From positions 1,178,001-1,242,000 of the forward strand of contig NZ_CP049244.1 in assembly GCF_011046245.1 (NCBI RefSeq): a stretch of 64,000 nt of DNA, given 5' to 3'. The stretch is from Allorhizobium pseudoryzae. Lineage in GTDB: Bacteria; Pseudomonadota; Alphaproteobacteria; Rhizobiales; Rhizobiaceae. The position numbers and the translations under genes were made by a program. The notes below the pieces were generated by a model that saw nothing but the letters and a program-made list of their open reading frames with translations, made no database searches and was not told the origin of the DNA. Every line of letters starts with the position of its first letter. Position 1 is the first letter of the stretch. Below are positions 18,569 through 26,965 of the stretch, piece by piece.

Positions 18569-19396
18569 TCAGATGGCCGGTTCCTTGACCGAATCCGGGG
18601 TGTCGAACTTCGTGCCGAACCACTTTTCCTGCAGCTTGGCCATGCGGCCATCGCCCTTCATCTTGATGAGCGCGGCATCGATCGCATCCATCAGCGAGGC
18701 GTAGTCCGCATCCTTGCGGCCGACATAACCGAAATAGGTCTTCTTGCCGAAAGGCGGCAGGACCAGTTCGAACATGCCCGCGCGCTGCTTGGCGACGAAG
18801 GCGATGTTCGGCAGCGAATTGGCAACGGCGACGATGCGGCCGGCGGCCATGTCGGCATAGGCGTCGTTGAAGGCCGGGTATTCGCGGATGTCGACCTTGG
18901 AGGGCAGGGTGGCGGAATATTCCGTCAACTGAGCGAGCTGGGCGGTGGCCTTTCCGACGCCAACCGCCTTGCCGGCGATGTCTTCCGGCTTGCTGATCGG
19001 AGCGCCGGCCTTCTTGAGGATTGCAACGGTCGCTTCGGCGATCGGCGACGAGAAGCGGTAACGTTCCATGCGCGCCTTGGTGATGGTCGCAGGGCCGGCG
19101 ACCACGTCGAACTTGCCGGCTTCCAGACCCGGAAGCACGCCTTCCCATGGCAGCGTGACCCATTCGATCTTCACGCCCAGTTCCTTGCCGATCTCGTCGA
19201 ACAGATCGACATTGAGGCCGGCATGCGTGCCGGCGTCAATGAAATCGAAGGGTGCGAAGGCGGTTTCCGTTCCGACCTTCAGAACGCCTGCCGTCTTGGC
19301 CTTGGCGAGAATGTCGTCCGCATGGGCGGAAAGCGTGGCGCCAAACAGCATGGCTGCGCCAAGTGCTGCCTTGAGGAAATGTCTTTTGTGCATCAT
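18569..19396 (-). CDS. polar amino acid ABC importer, periplasmic binding protein
   Basis: A 275-residue family 3 solute-binding protein. A signal peptide (charged start, then LKAALGAAMLFGATLSAHA) is cleaved near residue 26. The mature part starts with GVLKVGTETAFAPFDF and has GLNVDLFDEIGKELGVK, DVVAGPATITKARMERYRFS and a C-terminal GDGRMAKLQEKWFG, all typical of the family. The ligand cannot be read from sequence. The gene heads the six-gene operon; GGGAG precedes the first of two adjacent ATG codons. Confidence 0.92.
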   Translation of the reverse strand: MMHKRHFLKAALGAAMLFGATLSAHADDILAKAKTAGVLKVGTETAFAPFDFIDAGTHAGLNVDLFDEIGKELGVKIEWVTLPWEGVLPGLEAGKFDVVAGPATITKARMERYRFSSPIAEATVAILKKAGAPISKPEDIAGKAVGVGKATAQLAQLTEYSATLPSKVDIREYPAFNDAYADMAAGRIVAVANSLPNIAFVAKQRAGMFELVLPPFGKKTYFGYVGRKDADYASLMDAIDAALIKMKGDGRMAKLQEKWFGTKFDTPDSVKEPAI

Positions 19397-19439
19397 GGTG
19401 GACTCCCGTTCCTTCGATGTGTCCGCGGCTGTTCCCGTT

Positions 19440-19501
19440 ACCGACCGTTTGTCGGTCGCTTATGACTATACAAATAGAGCCAGCCGCAGGGCGCGTGTCA
19501 A
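19440..19501 (-). promoter_or_regulatory. candidate promoter and operator of the amino acid importer operon
   Basis: On the minus strand a perfect TTGACA (-35) lies at 19501-19496, and TCTATT (possible -10) at 19478-19473 with 17 bp between. Just downstream, at 19440-19456, is the inverted repeat ACCGAC-CGTTT-GTCGGT, placed where a repressor would block transcription. A second possible -10, TATAGT (19470-19465), is too far from that -35. A TTGTATA half-site here recalls HutC operators, but the second half is poor. Confidence 0.45.
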
Positions 19502-19830
19502 CGGGATATGTTTACTTTTTCTGCATGCATGTTTTTTGATCATGTTCGCCACGATTGTCTGTGGATGACCTCACGACACAGGCGGCCTTGGAAATGTCAC
19601 GCAGGCGTGGTCTGACGCGTCCGGCTGTGCCGACGGGGCGCACGCCGCTCGGGCAAATCGAATATGAAGCACTTGTGACACACCACCTGAAACTTTGACG
19701 TCGGTTGCCTCGCAGCATCCCTCGGTTTGTTTGCGGCGCACCACGGATTTCGTATATCTTCAAACGTTGAACCTCGGCCCTCCCCAGCGGGTCTGCCGCG
19801 GCCTCGCGGAACGCTGATGACTGTTTGCTG
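19502..19830 (+). promoter_or_regulatory. intergenic region upstream of the ABC-like gene
   Basis: I find no gene in this stretch. A weak promoter candidate on the plus strand is TTGCGG (19731-19736) with TATATC (19753-19758), 16 bp apart, about 75 bases before the ATG. The region before the start codon has no strong ribosome binding site. Confidence 0.3.
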
Positions 19831-22551
19831 ATGGAACCCAACCTACTTCGATATATCTGGAATCATACCCGCAAGCAGCAGATCTGGATTCTCGCGATCG
19901 TGCTCTTGTCGATGATTCCCTATTTCGCGGCGTTCGATCTGCCGAAACAGATCATCAATGGCCCCATCCAGGGTGAAGGTTTCGACACGCCGGATTCGAC
20001 CGCGCTGTTCATGGCGTTCGATTTCCAGGTGCCGGTTGTCGGCTGGACGATCTCGTATGAGGGGATCGAGCTGGACCGGTTGTCGATGCTGATGGCCCTC
20101 AGCGGCGTCTTCCTGCTGCTGGTCGTCATCAACGGCCTCTTCAAGTTCTACATCAACACCTACAAGGGGCGCCTCGGCGAGCGGCTTTTGCGGCGCATCC
20201 GCTACGAGCTCGTCGACCGGGTGCTACGCTTTCCGCCGAGTGCGCTGAAGCAGGTGCACGGCGCGGAAGTCTCGACGATGGTGAAGGACGAGGTGGAGCC
20301 CTTCGGTGGCTTTACCGGCGATGCCTTCGTACAACCGGCAATGCTGGGCGGACAGGCGGCCGCGGCGCTGTTCTTCATCTTCCTGCAGAATTTTTCGCTC
20401 GGCATGATTGCCGCCGTCATGGTGGCGATCCAGGTCGGTATCATTCCGAAGATGCGCCGGCGCCTGATCGATCTCGGCCGCCAGCGCCAGATCACCGCGC
20501 GCCATCTGGCAGGCAAGGTCGGTGAGATCGTCGATGGCATCGAGACGATCCATGCCTTCGATACGTCGAACTACGAACGCGCCGACATCGCCCATCGTCT
20601 CGGGCAGATCTACAAGATCCGTTTCGACCTCTACCAGTGGAAGTTTCTCGTCAAGTTCGTCAACAACTTCCTGTCGCAGCTGACGCCCTTCCTGTTCTAT
20701 TCGATCGGCGGATATTTCGCCTTGCGCGGTTCGCTCGACGTCGGGCAGCTCGTCGCCGTCATCAACGCCTACAAGGATCTGCCGGGACCGCTGAAGGAGC
20801 TGATCGACTGGGACCAGGCGCGCCAGGACGTGCAGGTCAAGTACGAGCAGCTTCTCGAGCAGTTCGATCCGGGACAATTGATCGATGCGAGCCTGCATCA
20901 GCCGAGTGCCATGATGCCCGTACAGGCTGATGGTCCGCTCTGCGCCCACAATGTCACGATCGTTGACGGCAGCGGCGTGAAGATCGTCGAGAACACGACG
21001 CTCAGGATCGAACCCGGCGAAACGATTGCGATCATCGACAATGCCGGCAGCGGCGCCGAAGGCATCGCCAAGGCTTTCGGACGGCTTGTCTGGCCGGTGT
21101 CCGGGCGCATCACGCTCGCGGACGAGGATATCCTGGAACTGCCGGAATCGGTGTCCGGCCGACGGATTTCCTACGTGTCGCCGGACAGCTATTTTTTCCA
21201 CGGCACATTGAAGGACAATCTCCTCTACGGCTTGAAGCACGCGCCCACCTCGACGGTCAGCTACGAGGGGCGTGATGCGCTGACGCGCCGCTGGGAAATC
21301 AGCGAAGCGAAGCTTGCCGGCAACCCGGATCTCGATCTCAATGCCGACTGGATCGACCGTCGCTCGACCTCCATCCTGCGCGGGTTCGATGATGACCTGA
21401 AGCAGTCGGTGATGCGGGCGCTCGATGCGGTTCAGCTGACTGAAGATGTCATGGAACTGGCGCTGCATTCCTTCCTCGATCCGGAAGAGAACCCTCTTCT
21501 GGCCGAGCGGGTGGTTGCGATGCGCCACGCGTTGCGCCAGACGCTGGAGGAAGAGGGGCTTGCGCATATCGTGGCGCATTTCGACCCGGTCGATTACAAC
21601 AGCGAGGCAACGGTCGGCGAAAACCTCTTCTTCGCCGCGACGCGTGGCGCCGGAAACGGTGACGCCGACATCACCGAAAGCCCCGAGGTGTTCGATGTCC
21701 TGGACACCACGAAACTCTCCGACATGCTTTACGGCATGGGGCTGACGATTGCGGAAAACCTGGTCGAAATCTTTGTCGGGCTGCCGCCGGATCATCCGTT
21801 CTACCAGCAGCTGGAACGGATTACGGCGCAGGATGTCACCTTCTACCAGCAATTCCTGCAGCGCCTGTCGTCGCGCACGGAGAAGGGCGTCTCCGAGGAG
21901 GAGCGGCGGGCGATCATCCGGCTCAGCCTGCATTACATCGAGCCGCGCTACCGTCTGGGTGTGCTGACGCCGGAGGTGATGGAGACGATCGTTGCGGCTC
22001 GCGACCGCTTCTACGACAACCTGCCGTCCGCGATCCGCAACCGGGTGGAGCGTTACGATCCGCACCGCTACATGGCGGCTGCGACACTGCGCGAGAACGT
22101 GTTGTTCGGCAAATTGTCTTATCGTGTCGCCGACGCGCCGGCGAAGATCCGTCCCGTTGCCGCCCGCATCATGGAACAGCAGGGCCTGTTCGAAAGCTTT
22201 ATCGCTCTCGGCCTCAGCTTCGACGTCGGCTCGGGCGGGCGTCGTCTGACAATCGCCCAGCGTCACAAGCTTGCATTGGCCCGCGCTCTGGTGCGTCGCT
22301 CGGATTTCTACATCCTCAATCGAGCCCTACCGGGCCTGGATCGGCGTGTCCAGGAAGAGATCGTCGCGACAACCATGCAGTTTCTGCACGAGCAGAACTC
22401 GCGAGCGTCCGTCGTGTGGGTTCTTTCGAACACATCGCTGTCACGATTGTTTCATCGGGTGATCGTATTCGACCGGGGTCAGATCGTTGAAGACGGCACG
22501 TTCGAAACGCTCGACAAGGAAAGTGGTATTTTCAAATCGCTGGTGGCGTGA
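19831..22551 (+). CDS. ABC-exporter-like protein with degenerate nucleotide-binding domain
   Basis: A 906-residue protein with an N-terminal exporter-type membrane domain (about six spans up to residue 310) and a nucleotide-binding domain that has lost its catalytic residues. At the Walker A site NAGSGAEG (404-411), Ala409 and Glu410 replace Lys and Ser/Thr. The signature is LTIAQ (806-810), the Walker B Asp is Asn830 with Arg831 in place of Glu, and no H-loop His is seen. Walker A and signature are ~400 residues apart instead of ~100. In between, a Q-loop-like unit ending in (G/A)T-x-x-(E/D)N-x-(L/F) occurs at 458, 593 and 751. It is followed after 25 bases by a cyclic-nucleotide-binding protein. 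ATP-driven transport looks unlikely; function unknown. Confidence 0.8.
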   Translation: MEPNLLRYIWNHTRKQQIWILAIVLLSMIPYFAAFDLPKQIINGPIQGEGFDTPDSTALFMAFDFQVPVVGWTISYEGIELDRLSMLMALSGVFLLLVVINGLFKFYINTYKGRLGERLLRRIRYELVDRVLRFPPSALKQVHGAEVSTMVKDEVEPFGGFTGDAFVQPAMLGGQAAAALFFIFLQNFSLGMIAAVMVAIQVGIIPKMRRRLIDLGRQRQITARHLAGKVGEIVDGIETIHAFDTSNYERADIAHRLGQIYKIRFDLYQWKFLVKFVNNFLSQLTPFLFYSIGGYFALRGSLDVGQLVAVINAYKDLPGPLKELIDWDQARQDVQVKYEQLLEQFDPGQLIDASLHQPSAMMPVQADGPLCAHNVTIVDGSGVKIVENTTLRIEPGETIAIIDNAGSGAEGIAKAFGRLVWPVSGRITLADEDILELPESVSGRRISYVSPDSYFFHGTLKDNLLYGLKHAPTSTVSYEGRDALTRRWEISEAKLAGNPDLDLNADWIDRRSTSILRGFDDDLKQSVMRALDAVQLTEDVMELALHSFLDPEENPLLAERVVAMRHALRQTLEEEGLAHIVAHFDPVDYNSEATVGENLFFAATRGAGNGDADITESPEVFDVLDTTKLSDMLYGMGLTIAENLVEIFVGLPPDHPFYQQLERITAQDVTFYQQFLQRLSSRTEKGVSEEERRAIIRLSLHYIEPRYRLGVLTPEVMETIVAARDRFYDNLPSAIRNRVERYDPHRYMAAATLRENVLFGKLSYRVADAPAKIRPVAARIMEQQGLFESFIALGLSFDVGSGGRRLTIAQRHKLALARALVRRSDFYILNRALPGLDRRVQEEIVATTMQFLHEQNSRASVVWVLSNTSLSRLFHRVIVFDRGQIVEDGTFETLDKESGIFKSLVA

Positions 22552-22576
22552 TTGAATAACGTCCAGCGCAATAGAT

Positions 22577-23053
22577 ATGGTGGACGCCATGCTGCTGAAC
22601 GACGAGGTCACGCTTCTTCGCCAGGTTCCCTACTTCAGTAGGATCGACCCGTGCAAGCTGAAGCTCCTCGCGTTTACATCCGCGAGGGTCTGTTATCGTC
22701 CGGGCGAGGCGATCTTCCAGTGTGGTGACGCCTCCGACAGCGCCTATGTGATCATCGATGGCACCGTGGAGCTGGTCGTATCCGGGCCATCCGGCGAAAA
22801 TGTGGTCGGTTCTGCCGCGCGCAATTCCATCATTGGGGAGATGTGCCTGTGGGGTGATGCGCCGCGGCGCGGCCATGCGCGCGCCGTCACCGATGTGGAG
22901 GTTCTGCGCATCGGCAAGGACTGTTTCCTGAAGGTGATGGCGGACAATCCGCGCATGGGCATCGAAGTCAGCCGCGCGCTGGCGGAAACGCTCCGCGACC
23001 GGGCAAACGGCATCGGGAAACGGCCTGTCGCGGTGCTTGAACCGGCGGACTGA
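22577..23053 (+). CDS. stand-alone cyclic-nucleotide-binding domain protein
   Basis: A 158-residue protein made almost wholly of one CRP-like cyclic-nucleotide-binding beta-roll: LLRQVPYFSRIDPCKLKLLA, YRPGEAIFQCGDASDSAYVI, the IIGEMCLWGD turn and HARAVTDVEVLRIGKDCF. No helix-turn-helix DNA-binding domain follows, so it is not a CRP/FNR transcription factor. In the phosphate-binding loop the usual PRSA is PRRG, so ligand binding is uncertain. It starts 25 bases after the degenerate ABC gene and is probably co-transcribed; a regulatory-subunit role for that protein is my inference. Confidence 0.85.
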   Translation: MVDAMLLNDEVTLLRQVPYFSRIDPCKLKLLAFTSARVCYRPGEAIFQCGDASDSAYVIIDGTVELVVSGPSGENVVGSAARNSIIGEMCLWGDAPRRGHARAVTDVEVLRIGKDCFLKVMADNPRMGIEVSRALAETLRDRANGIGKRPVAVLEPAD

Positions 23054-23097
23054 CGCTTTTCCACAGATTTGTCATCCGAAAACGGAGCCCGCTGCGT

Positions 23098-23580
23098 CTA
23101 CCGCCGGCGATAGTGGAAATAGCGACCTTCCTGTACCGTCGGCAGGCGCGGAAGCTCTTCCAGGTCCGGGTGGCTCAGCGGCAGGCCACTGACGGCATAG
23201 CCGCCGGAGGCCAGCATGCCGGCCACCATCTGTGGCAGCCAAGTGAGCGTCACCGCATCCTTCTCGTCGTATCCCGTGCCGATATCGGCATGAACGAGCG
23301 CGGCCTCGGCGCCAATGAGGCCCTGACCGGTCTCGCGAATTTCGCCCTCGATGAAATCCTGCGGGTCCGGAGTCCCTCCGGCATGCGAGGCGAGCTTGCG
23401 GTCGAATGCGATGATCCGCCGATTCGGAAAATTTTCGCGCAGGTGGCTGTACGTGCGCCCATTGCCGAGGCCGATCTCGACGATGATGCCGCTGTCTGGC
23501 AGCACGCACGTGTCACGCACATGGTTCAGCATGTCACGCTGCGCGCTCATGCGGTTGATGAAACTGTCGAGTCTGCTCAC
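23098..23580 (-). CDS. class I SAM-dependent methyltransferase
   Basis: A 160-residue protein with SAM-binding motif I VEIGLGNGRTY at 34-44 and a motif II-like IIAFDRKL. It resembles the small rhizobial methyltransferases of the Methyltransf_17 type, but I cannot check this. The GTG start at 23580 is chosen because AGGAG stands 6 bases upstream; the open frame continues further but overlaps the end of the upstream gene's coding region. It lies 28 bases after the nucleotide-sugar dehydrogenase gene on the same strand. The target is unknown. Confidence 0.75.
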   Translation of the reverse strand: MSRLDSFINRMSAQRDMLNHVRDTCVLPDSGIIVEIGLGNGRTYSHLRENFPNRRIIAFDRKLASHAGGTPDPQDFIEGEIRETGQGLIGAEAALVHADIGTGYDEKDAVTLTWLPQMVAGMLASGGYAVSGLPLSHPDLEELPRLPTVQEGRYFHYRRR

Positions 23581-23608
23581 ATCCGTCTCCTGGCCGCGGC
23601 CGTTCTTC

Positions 23609-24952
23609 TCAAGCCTTGACGACCTTGTCCGACGCGATGGCGCGGCGGGCAAATACATTTCGGGTATCGACGATCAGCGACGAGTCTTGCGCGAGTGCCG
23701 CGTAATCGATCCGGTCGTGGTCGGTCGCGATGACCACCGCATCGAAGCCCGCAAGGGTGTCTGCCGAAAGCGCGACGGAGCGTCGCCCCTTCAGGTGGCC
23801 GTATTCACGGGTGCGCGGCACCTCCGCAATGAAGGGGTCGTGATAGGAAACATCCGCGCCGCGCTCCAAAAGCAGTTCCATCAGCCGAAGCGATGGGCTT
23901 TCGCGGATGTCCGGAACGTTCTTCTTGTAGGCGAGGCCGATGATCAGCACCTTCGAGCGGCTGAGCGCCCGGCCGAGACGGCGATCCAGGGCTTCCGCCA
24001 GCTTTTCGACGACGTGCCGCGGCATCGCAGTGTTGATCTCGCCGGCAAGCTCGATGAAGCGCGTCGGCTGCTCAAACTCGCGCGATTTCCAGGTGAGGTA
24101 GAAGGGATCGATGGGGATGCAGTGCCCGCCGAGTCCCGGCCCCGGATAAAAGGGCATGTAGCCGAAGGGTTTGGTCTTCGCCGCGTCGATCACCTCCCAG
24201 ACGTCGATGCCCATCGCGTCGTAGACGAGCTTCAATTCGTTGACGAGTGCGATGTTGACCGCGCGAAAAATGTTTTCCGTCAGCTTCACGGCTTCGGCCG
24301 TTCGGGTACAGGAGACCGGCACGATGGTCTTGACCACGGCGCCGTAGAAAGCCTGCATCAGCGCAGAGGCATAGTCGCCATCGCCGGCGACAACCTTTGG
24401 AATGGTCGAGGTCTCGAAATCACGGTTGCCGGGATCTTCGCGTTCGGGCGAATAACCGAGATAGAAATCTTGGCCGGCTTTCAGCCCGGTCTTTTCCAGG
24501 ATCGGCTTCATCACCTCTTCGGTGGTGCCGGGATAGGTGGTCGATTCCAGCACAATGAGCTGGCCGGGCCTCAGGCGCTTGGCGATGTCCCGGCAGGTGT
24601 TTTCCACATAGGTGAGGTCCGGATCGCGGTAGCGCGTCAGCGGGGTGGGCACGCAGATGGCAATCACATCGCATTCGGCAAGCCGGTCGAAATCGCAGGT
24701 CGCGGCAAACCGTCCCTCGCCGTGCTCCTTGGCAAGAACGGCATCCGATACGGCATCAATATAGCTCTTGTGGCGATCGATCTCGGTGATCTTGTCCGGG
24801 TCGATATCGAAACCGAGCACGGAAAAGCCGGCGCGCGACATGCTCATGGCAAGCGGCAGGCCGACATAACCGAGCCCGATGACACCGGCCTTTGCGGTTT
24901 TGCTCTGAATGGCGGCCAGAAGATCCGTCCGGCTGTTCTGTTCCTGGTCCAC
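23609..24952 (-). CDS. nucleotide-sugar dehydrogenase, UDP-N-acetylglucosamine type
   Basis: A two-step NAD-dependent oxidase turning a UDP-N-acetylhexosamine into the uronic acid for surface polysaccharide. The 447-residue protein has the Rossmann motif GLGYVG at 26-31, the SPEREDPG segment and catalytic Cys278 within GPGLGGHCIPIDPFYLTW. That last motif is typical of WbpA-like UDP-GlcNAc 6-dehydrogenases rather than UDP-glucose dehydrogenases. GTG 24952 is preceded by AAGGTG; the frame is open far upstream, but that part is antisense to the GT4 gene. It complements the UDP-glucose dehydrogenase at 5629. Confidence 0.88.
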   Translation of the reverse strand: MDQEQNSRTDLLAAIQSKTAKAGVIGLGYVGLPLAMSMSRAGFSVLGFDIDPDKITEIDRHKSYIDAVSDAVLAKEHGEGRFAATCDFDRLAECDVIAICVPTPLTRYRDPDLTYVENTCRDIAKRLRPGQLIVLESTTYPGTTEEVMKPILEKTGLKAGQDFYLGYSPEREDPGNRDFETSTIPKVVAGDGDYASALMQAFYGAVVKTIVPVSCTRTAEAVKLTENIFRAVNIALVNELKLVYDAMGIDVWEVIDAAKTKPFGYMPFYPGPGLGGHCIPIDPFYLTWKSREFEQPTRFIELAGEINTAMPRHVVEKLAEALDRRLGRALSRSKVLIIGLAYKKNVPDIRESPSLRLMELLLERGADVSYHDPFIAEVPRTREYGHLKGRRSVALSADTLAGFDAVVIATDHDRIDYAALAQDSSLIVDTRNVFARRAIASDKVVKA

Positions 24953-25141
24953 GCGCGCATCACCTTTTATCAACCTGTTCCGGCTGCTCAGTTGAGTGGC
25001 CGAGGCCCGCCTGTCAAGATCACGGTGTGTCACGGCTGCTCGACCGGGCGTGGCAGATGCGGTTGGTTGACGAGGATACGGCGCGGGAAAAATGGGGGCG
25101 GCCCTTGCATTCTGCCCCTTGCCTCCCTCTATCTCTGCGGC

Positions 25142-26224
25142 ATGAAGATCGCCTTTTACGCTCCCCTGAAATCGCCCGAGCATCCGGTTCCCTCCGGTGA
25201 CCGGCTGATGGCGCTCCAACTGCTGCAGGCTCTGACGCTCGCCGGGCATAGGGTGGAGGTGGTCTCGCAGTTGCGCGCCTACTCTGCGTCGCCCGACGTG
25301 CCGCCGGACCACGCGGCGGATGCGGCGGCGGAACGCCATCGCATCGCGGCGGACTGGGAGACGGCTGGTCCGCCGGATCTCTGGTTCTGCTACCATCCCT
25401 ATTACAAGGCGCCGGATCGGCTTGGTCCGTCCCTCTGCCGGGACTTCAACATACCCTATGTGACGGCAGAATGTTCCTATTCGCACAGACGCAACATCGG
25501 CGGCTGGGCGGTATCCCAAGCGCTGGTTCGCGACGGCGTGCGGCAGGCAGCGGTCAACATCTGCCTGACGGAGCGGGATCGCCGCGGGTTGGAAGATGCC
25601 GTACCGGAGGCGCGCCTCGCCGGACTTCCCCCCTTCATCGACGCGACCCCGTTCCTTGCCACAGATCCGCGGCCGCAAGCCGGTCATCTCGTGACGGTCG
25701 CGATGATGCGGCCGGGCGACAAGCTGAGCAGCTACAGCGCCTTGGCGGCAGCACTCTCGCGGCTTCTCGACGAAGACTGGAGCCTGAGCCTGATTGGCGA
25801 CGGGCCGGAACGGGAGGCGATCGGGGCCTTGTTTTCGCACATCCCGGCCGGTCGGCTGCGCTGGCATGGTCAGCTGAAGCCGGCGGAGATTGCTGCGGTT
25901 TTCTCCTCTGCATCCCTCTATGTCTGGCCGGGGCACGGCGAGGCCTACGGGCTTGCCTATCTCGAAGCCCAGGCGGCGGGGCTTCCCGTGATTGCCGAGG
26001 CGGTTGCCGGCGTGCCGGAAGTGGTCGTGCATCAGCGCACCGGCCTTCTGACGGCGCCGGGAGATCCACAAGCGTATGCGGAAGCCATCCGCACGTTGCT
26101 GCGTGACACGGCGCGACGCAAGACCTATGCCGAGGCGGCGCGGCAGTTTGTGGCGGGCGAGCACTCGCTGGCATCCGCCACCAAGAGGCTCGATACCATT
26201 CTCCGCTCGGTCGTGAAGGAGTGA
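25142..26224 (+). CDS. family 4 glycosyltransferase
   Basis: A retaining GT-B glycosyltransferase of 360 residues. It begins MKIAFYAPLKSPEHPVPSGD. The C-terminal half carries the GT4 pattern: SLIGDGPERE, then LYVWPGHGEAYGLAYLEAQ with the conserved glutamates, and GLPVIAEAVAGVPEVV. No signal peptide or span is seen. No strong ribosome binding site precedes the ATG, but it is the only start at the beginning of the family domain. The next gene overlaps its stop region, so the two are coupled. Confidence 0.88.
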   Translation: MKIAFYAPLKSPEHPVPSGDRLMALQLLQALTLAGHRVEVVSQLRAYSASPDVPPDHAADAAAERHRIAADWETAGPPDLWFCYHPYYKAPDRLGPSLCRDFNIPYVTAECSYSHRRNIGGWAVSQALVRDGVRQAAVNICLTERDRRGLEDAVPEARLAGLPPFIDATPFLATDPRPQAGHLVTVAMMRPGDKLSSYSALAAALSRLLDEDWSLSLIGDGPEREAIGALFSHIPAGRLRWHGQLKPAEIAAVFSSASLYVWPGHGEAYGLAYLEAQAAGLPVIAEAVAGVPEVVVHQRTGLLTAPGDPQAYAEAIRTLLRDTARRKTYAEAARQFVAGEHSLASATKRLDTILRSVVKE

Positions 26225-26226
26225 CG

Positions 26227-26958
26227 ATGTCTGAAACCCAGGTAATGGCCCTGCTCGACCACCTCGCCGATCAGGGCAAGGTCGTGAATTTCTGGCTGCG
26301 TGACGATGATGCTGTCTTGCCGACCCCGGCGCTCGACCGTCTGCTGACCCTGACGCGCACGGCCGGCGTGCCGCTGACTTTGGCGGTGATCCCCGAACAG
26401 ACCGGGCAGCCGCTCGTGGACTGCCTGAGGGGAGAGCCGCATGTGGCTGTCGCCGTGCACGGCTGGTCGCACCGGAACCATGCGCCGCCACAGGCCAAGA
26501 ACCAGGAGCTCGGCCTCCACCGGCCGATCGATGAGGTTCTGGGCGAGTTGAAGCACGGCCTTGAAAAGCTTGACGCGCTCCATGGCCCGCAGTTCCTGTC
26601 CATGCTGGTTCCGCCCTGGAACCGGATCGCGCCGGAGATAGTCGAACGACTGCCGGCTTTGGGCTTCGGCAGCCTCTCTGTCTTCGGTCGCGAGAAGCCG
26701 GCGCCATTACCCGTGCTCAACACCCACATCGATATCATGGACTGGCGCGGAACCCGCGGAGGCCATCCGTCGGAGGTGCTTTTCGGCGACATCCTGGCCT
26801 ATCTGGAGAGCGATCAGCCGGTGCGCGCCATCGGCGTGCTGACACACCATCTGGTGCATGACGAACAGGCCTGGGCCTTTCTCGAACGGCTGTTTGAACG
26901 AACCGCCGGACACCCGGCGTGCCGCTGGGCTGCCGCCGCGGATCTGATCGGCAACTGA
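26227..26958 (+). CDS. polysaccharide deacetylase-family protein
   Basis: A 243-residue cytosolic protein resembling carbohydrate esterase family 4 (NodB fold). It has the acidic LRDDDAV with Asp26-28, then VPLTLAVIPEQ, and the metal-binding HGWSH with His78 and His82. The later motifs are less clear (PPWNRI at about 137-142). It may deacetylate a sugar in a polysaccharide precursor, which fits the GT neighbours. ATG 26227 is preceded by AAGGAG; an overlapping GTG at 26221 is the alternative. It converges with the GT32-like gene. Confidence 0.82.
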   Translation: MSETQVMALLDHLADQGKVVNFWLRDDDAVLPTPALDRLLTLTRTAGVPLTLAVIPEQTGQPLVDCLRGEPHVAVAVHGWSHRNHAPPQAKNQELGLHRPIDEVLGELKHGLEKLDALHGPQFLSMLVPPWNRIAPEIVERLPALGFGSLSVFGREKPAPLPVLNTHIDIMDWRGTRGGHPSEVLFGDILAYLESDQPVRAIGVLTHHLVHDEQAWAFLERLFERTAGHPACRWAAAADLIGN

Positions 26959-26965
26959 CCCCGCC

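Noticed and set aside
20224..22266. 680-codon open frame on the minus strand across the ABC-like gene
   Set aside because: It is antisense to a gene with clear membrane helices and ABC-fold remnants, and its translation has biased composition and no recognisable motif.
23351..25141. Upstream extension of the GT4 frame
   Set aside because: It lies antisense to the dehydrogenase gene; the family domain starts exactly at ATG 25142.
23609..26707. Continuous minus-strand frame of over 1000 codons extending the nucleotide-sugar dehydrogenase upstream
   Set aside because: The part beyond 24952 is antisense to the GT4 and deacetylase genes, low in family similarity, and the dehydrogenase has its own GTG and ribosome binding site.
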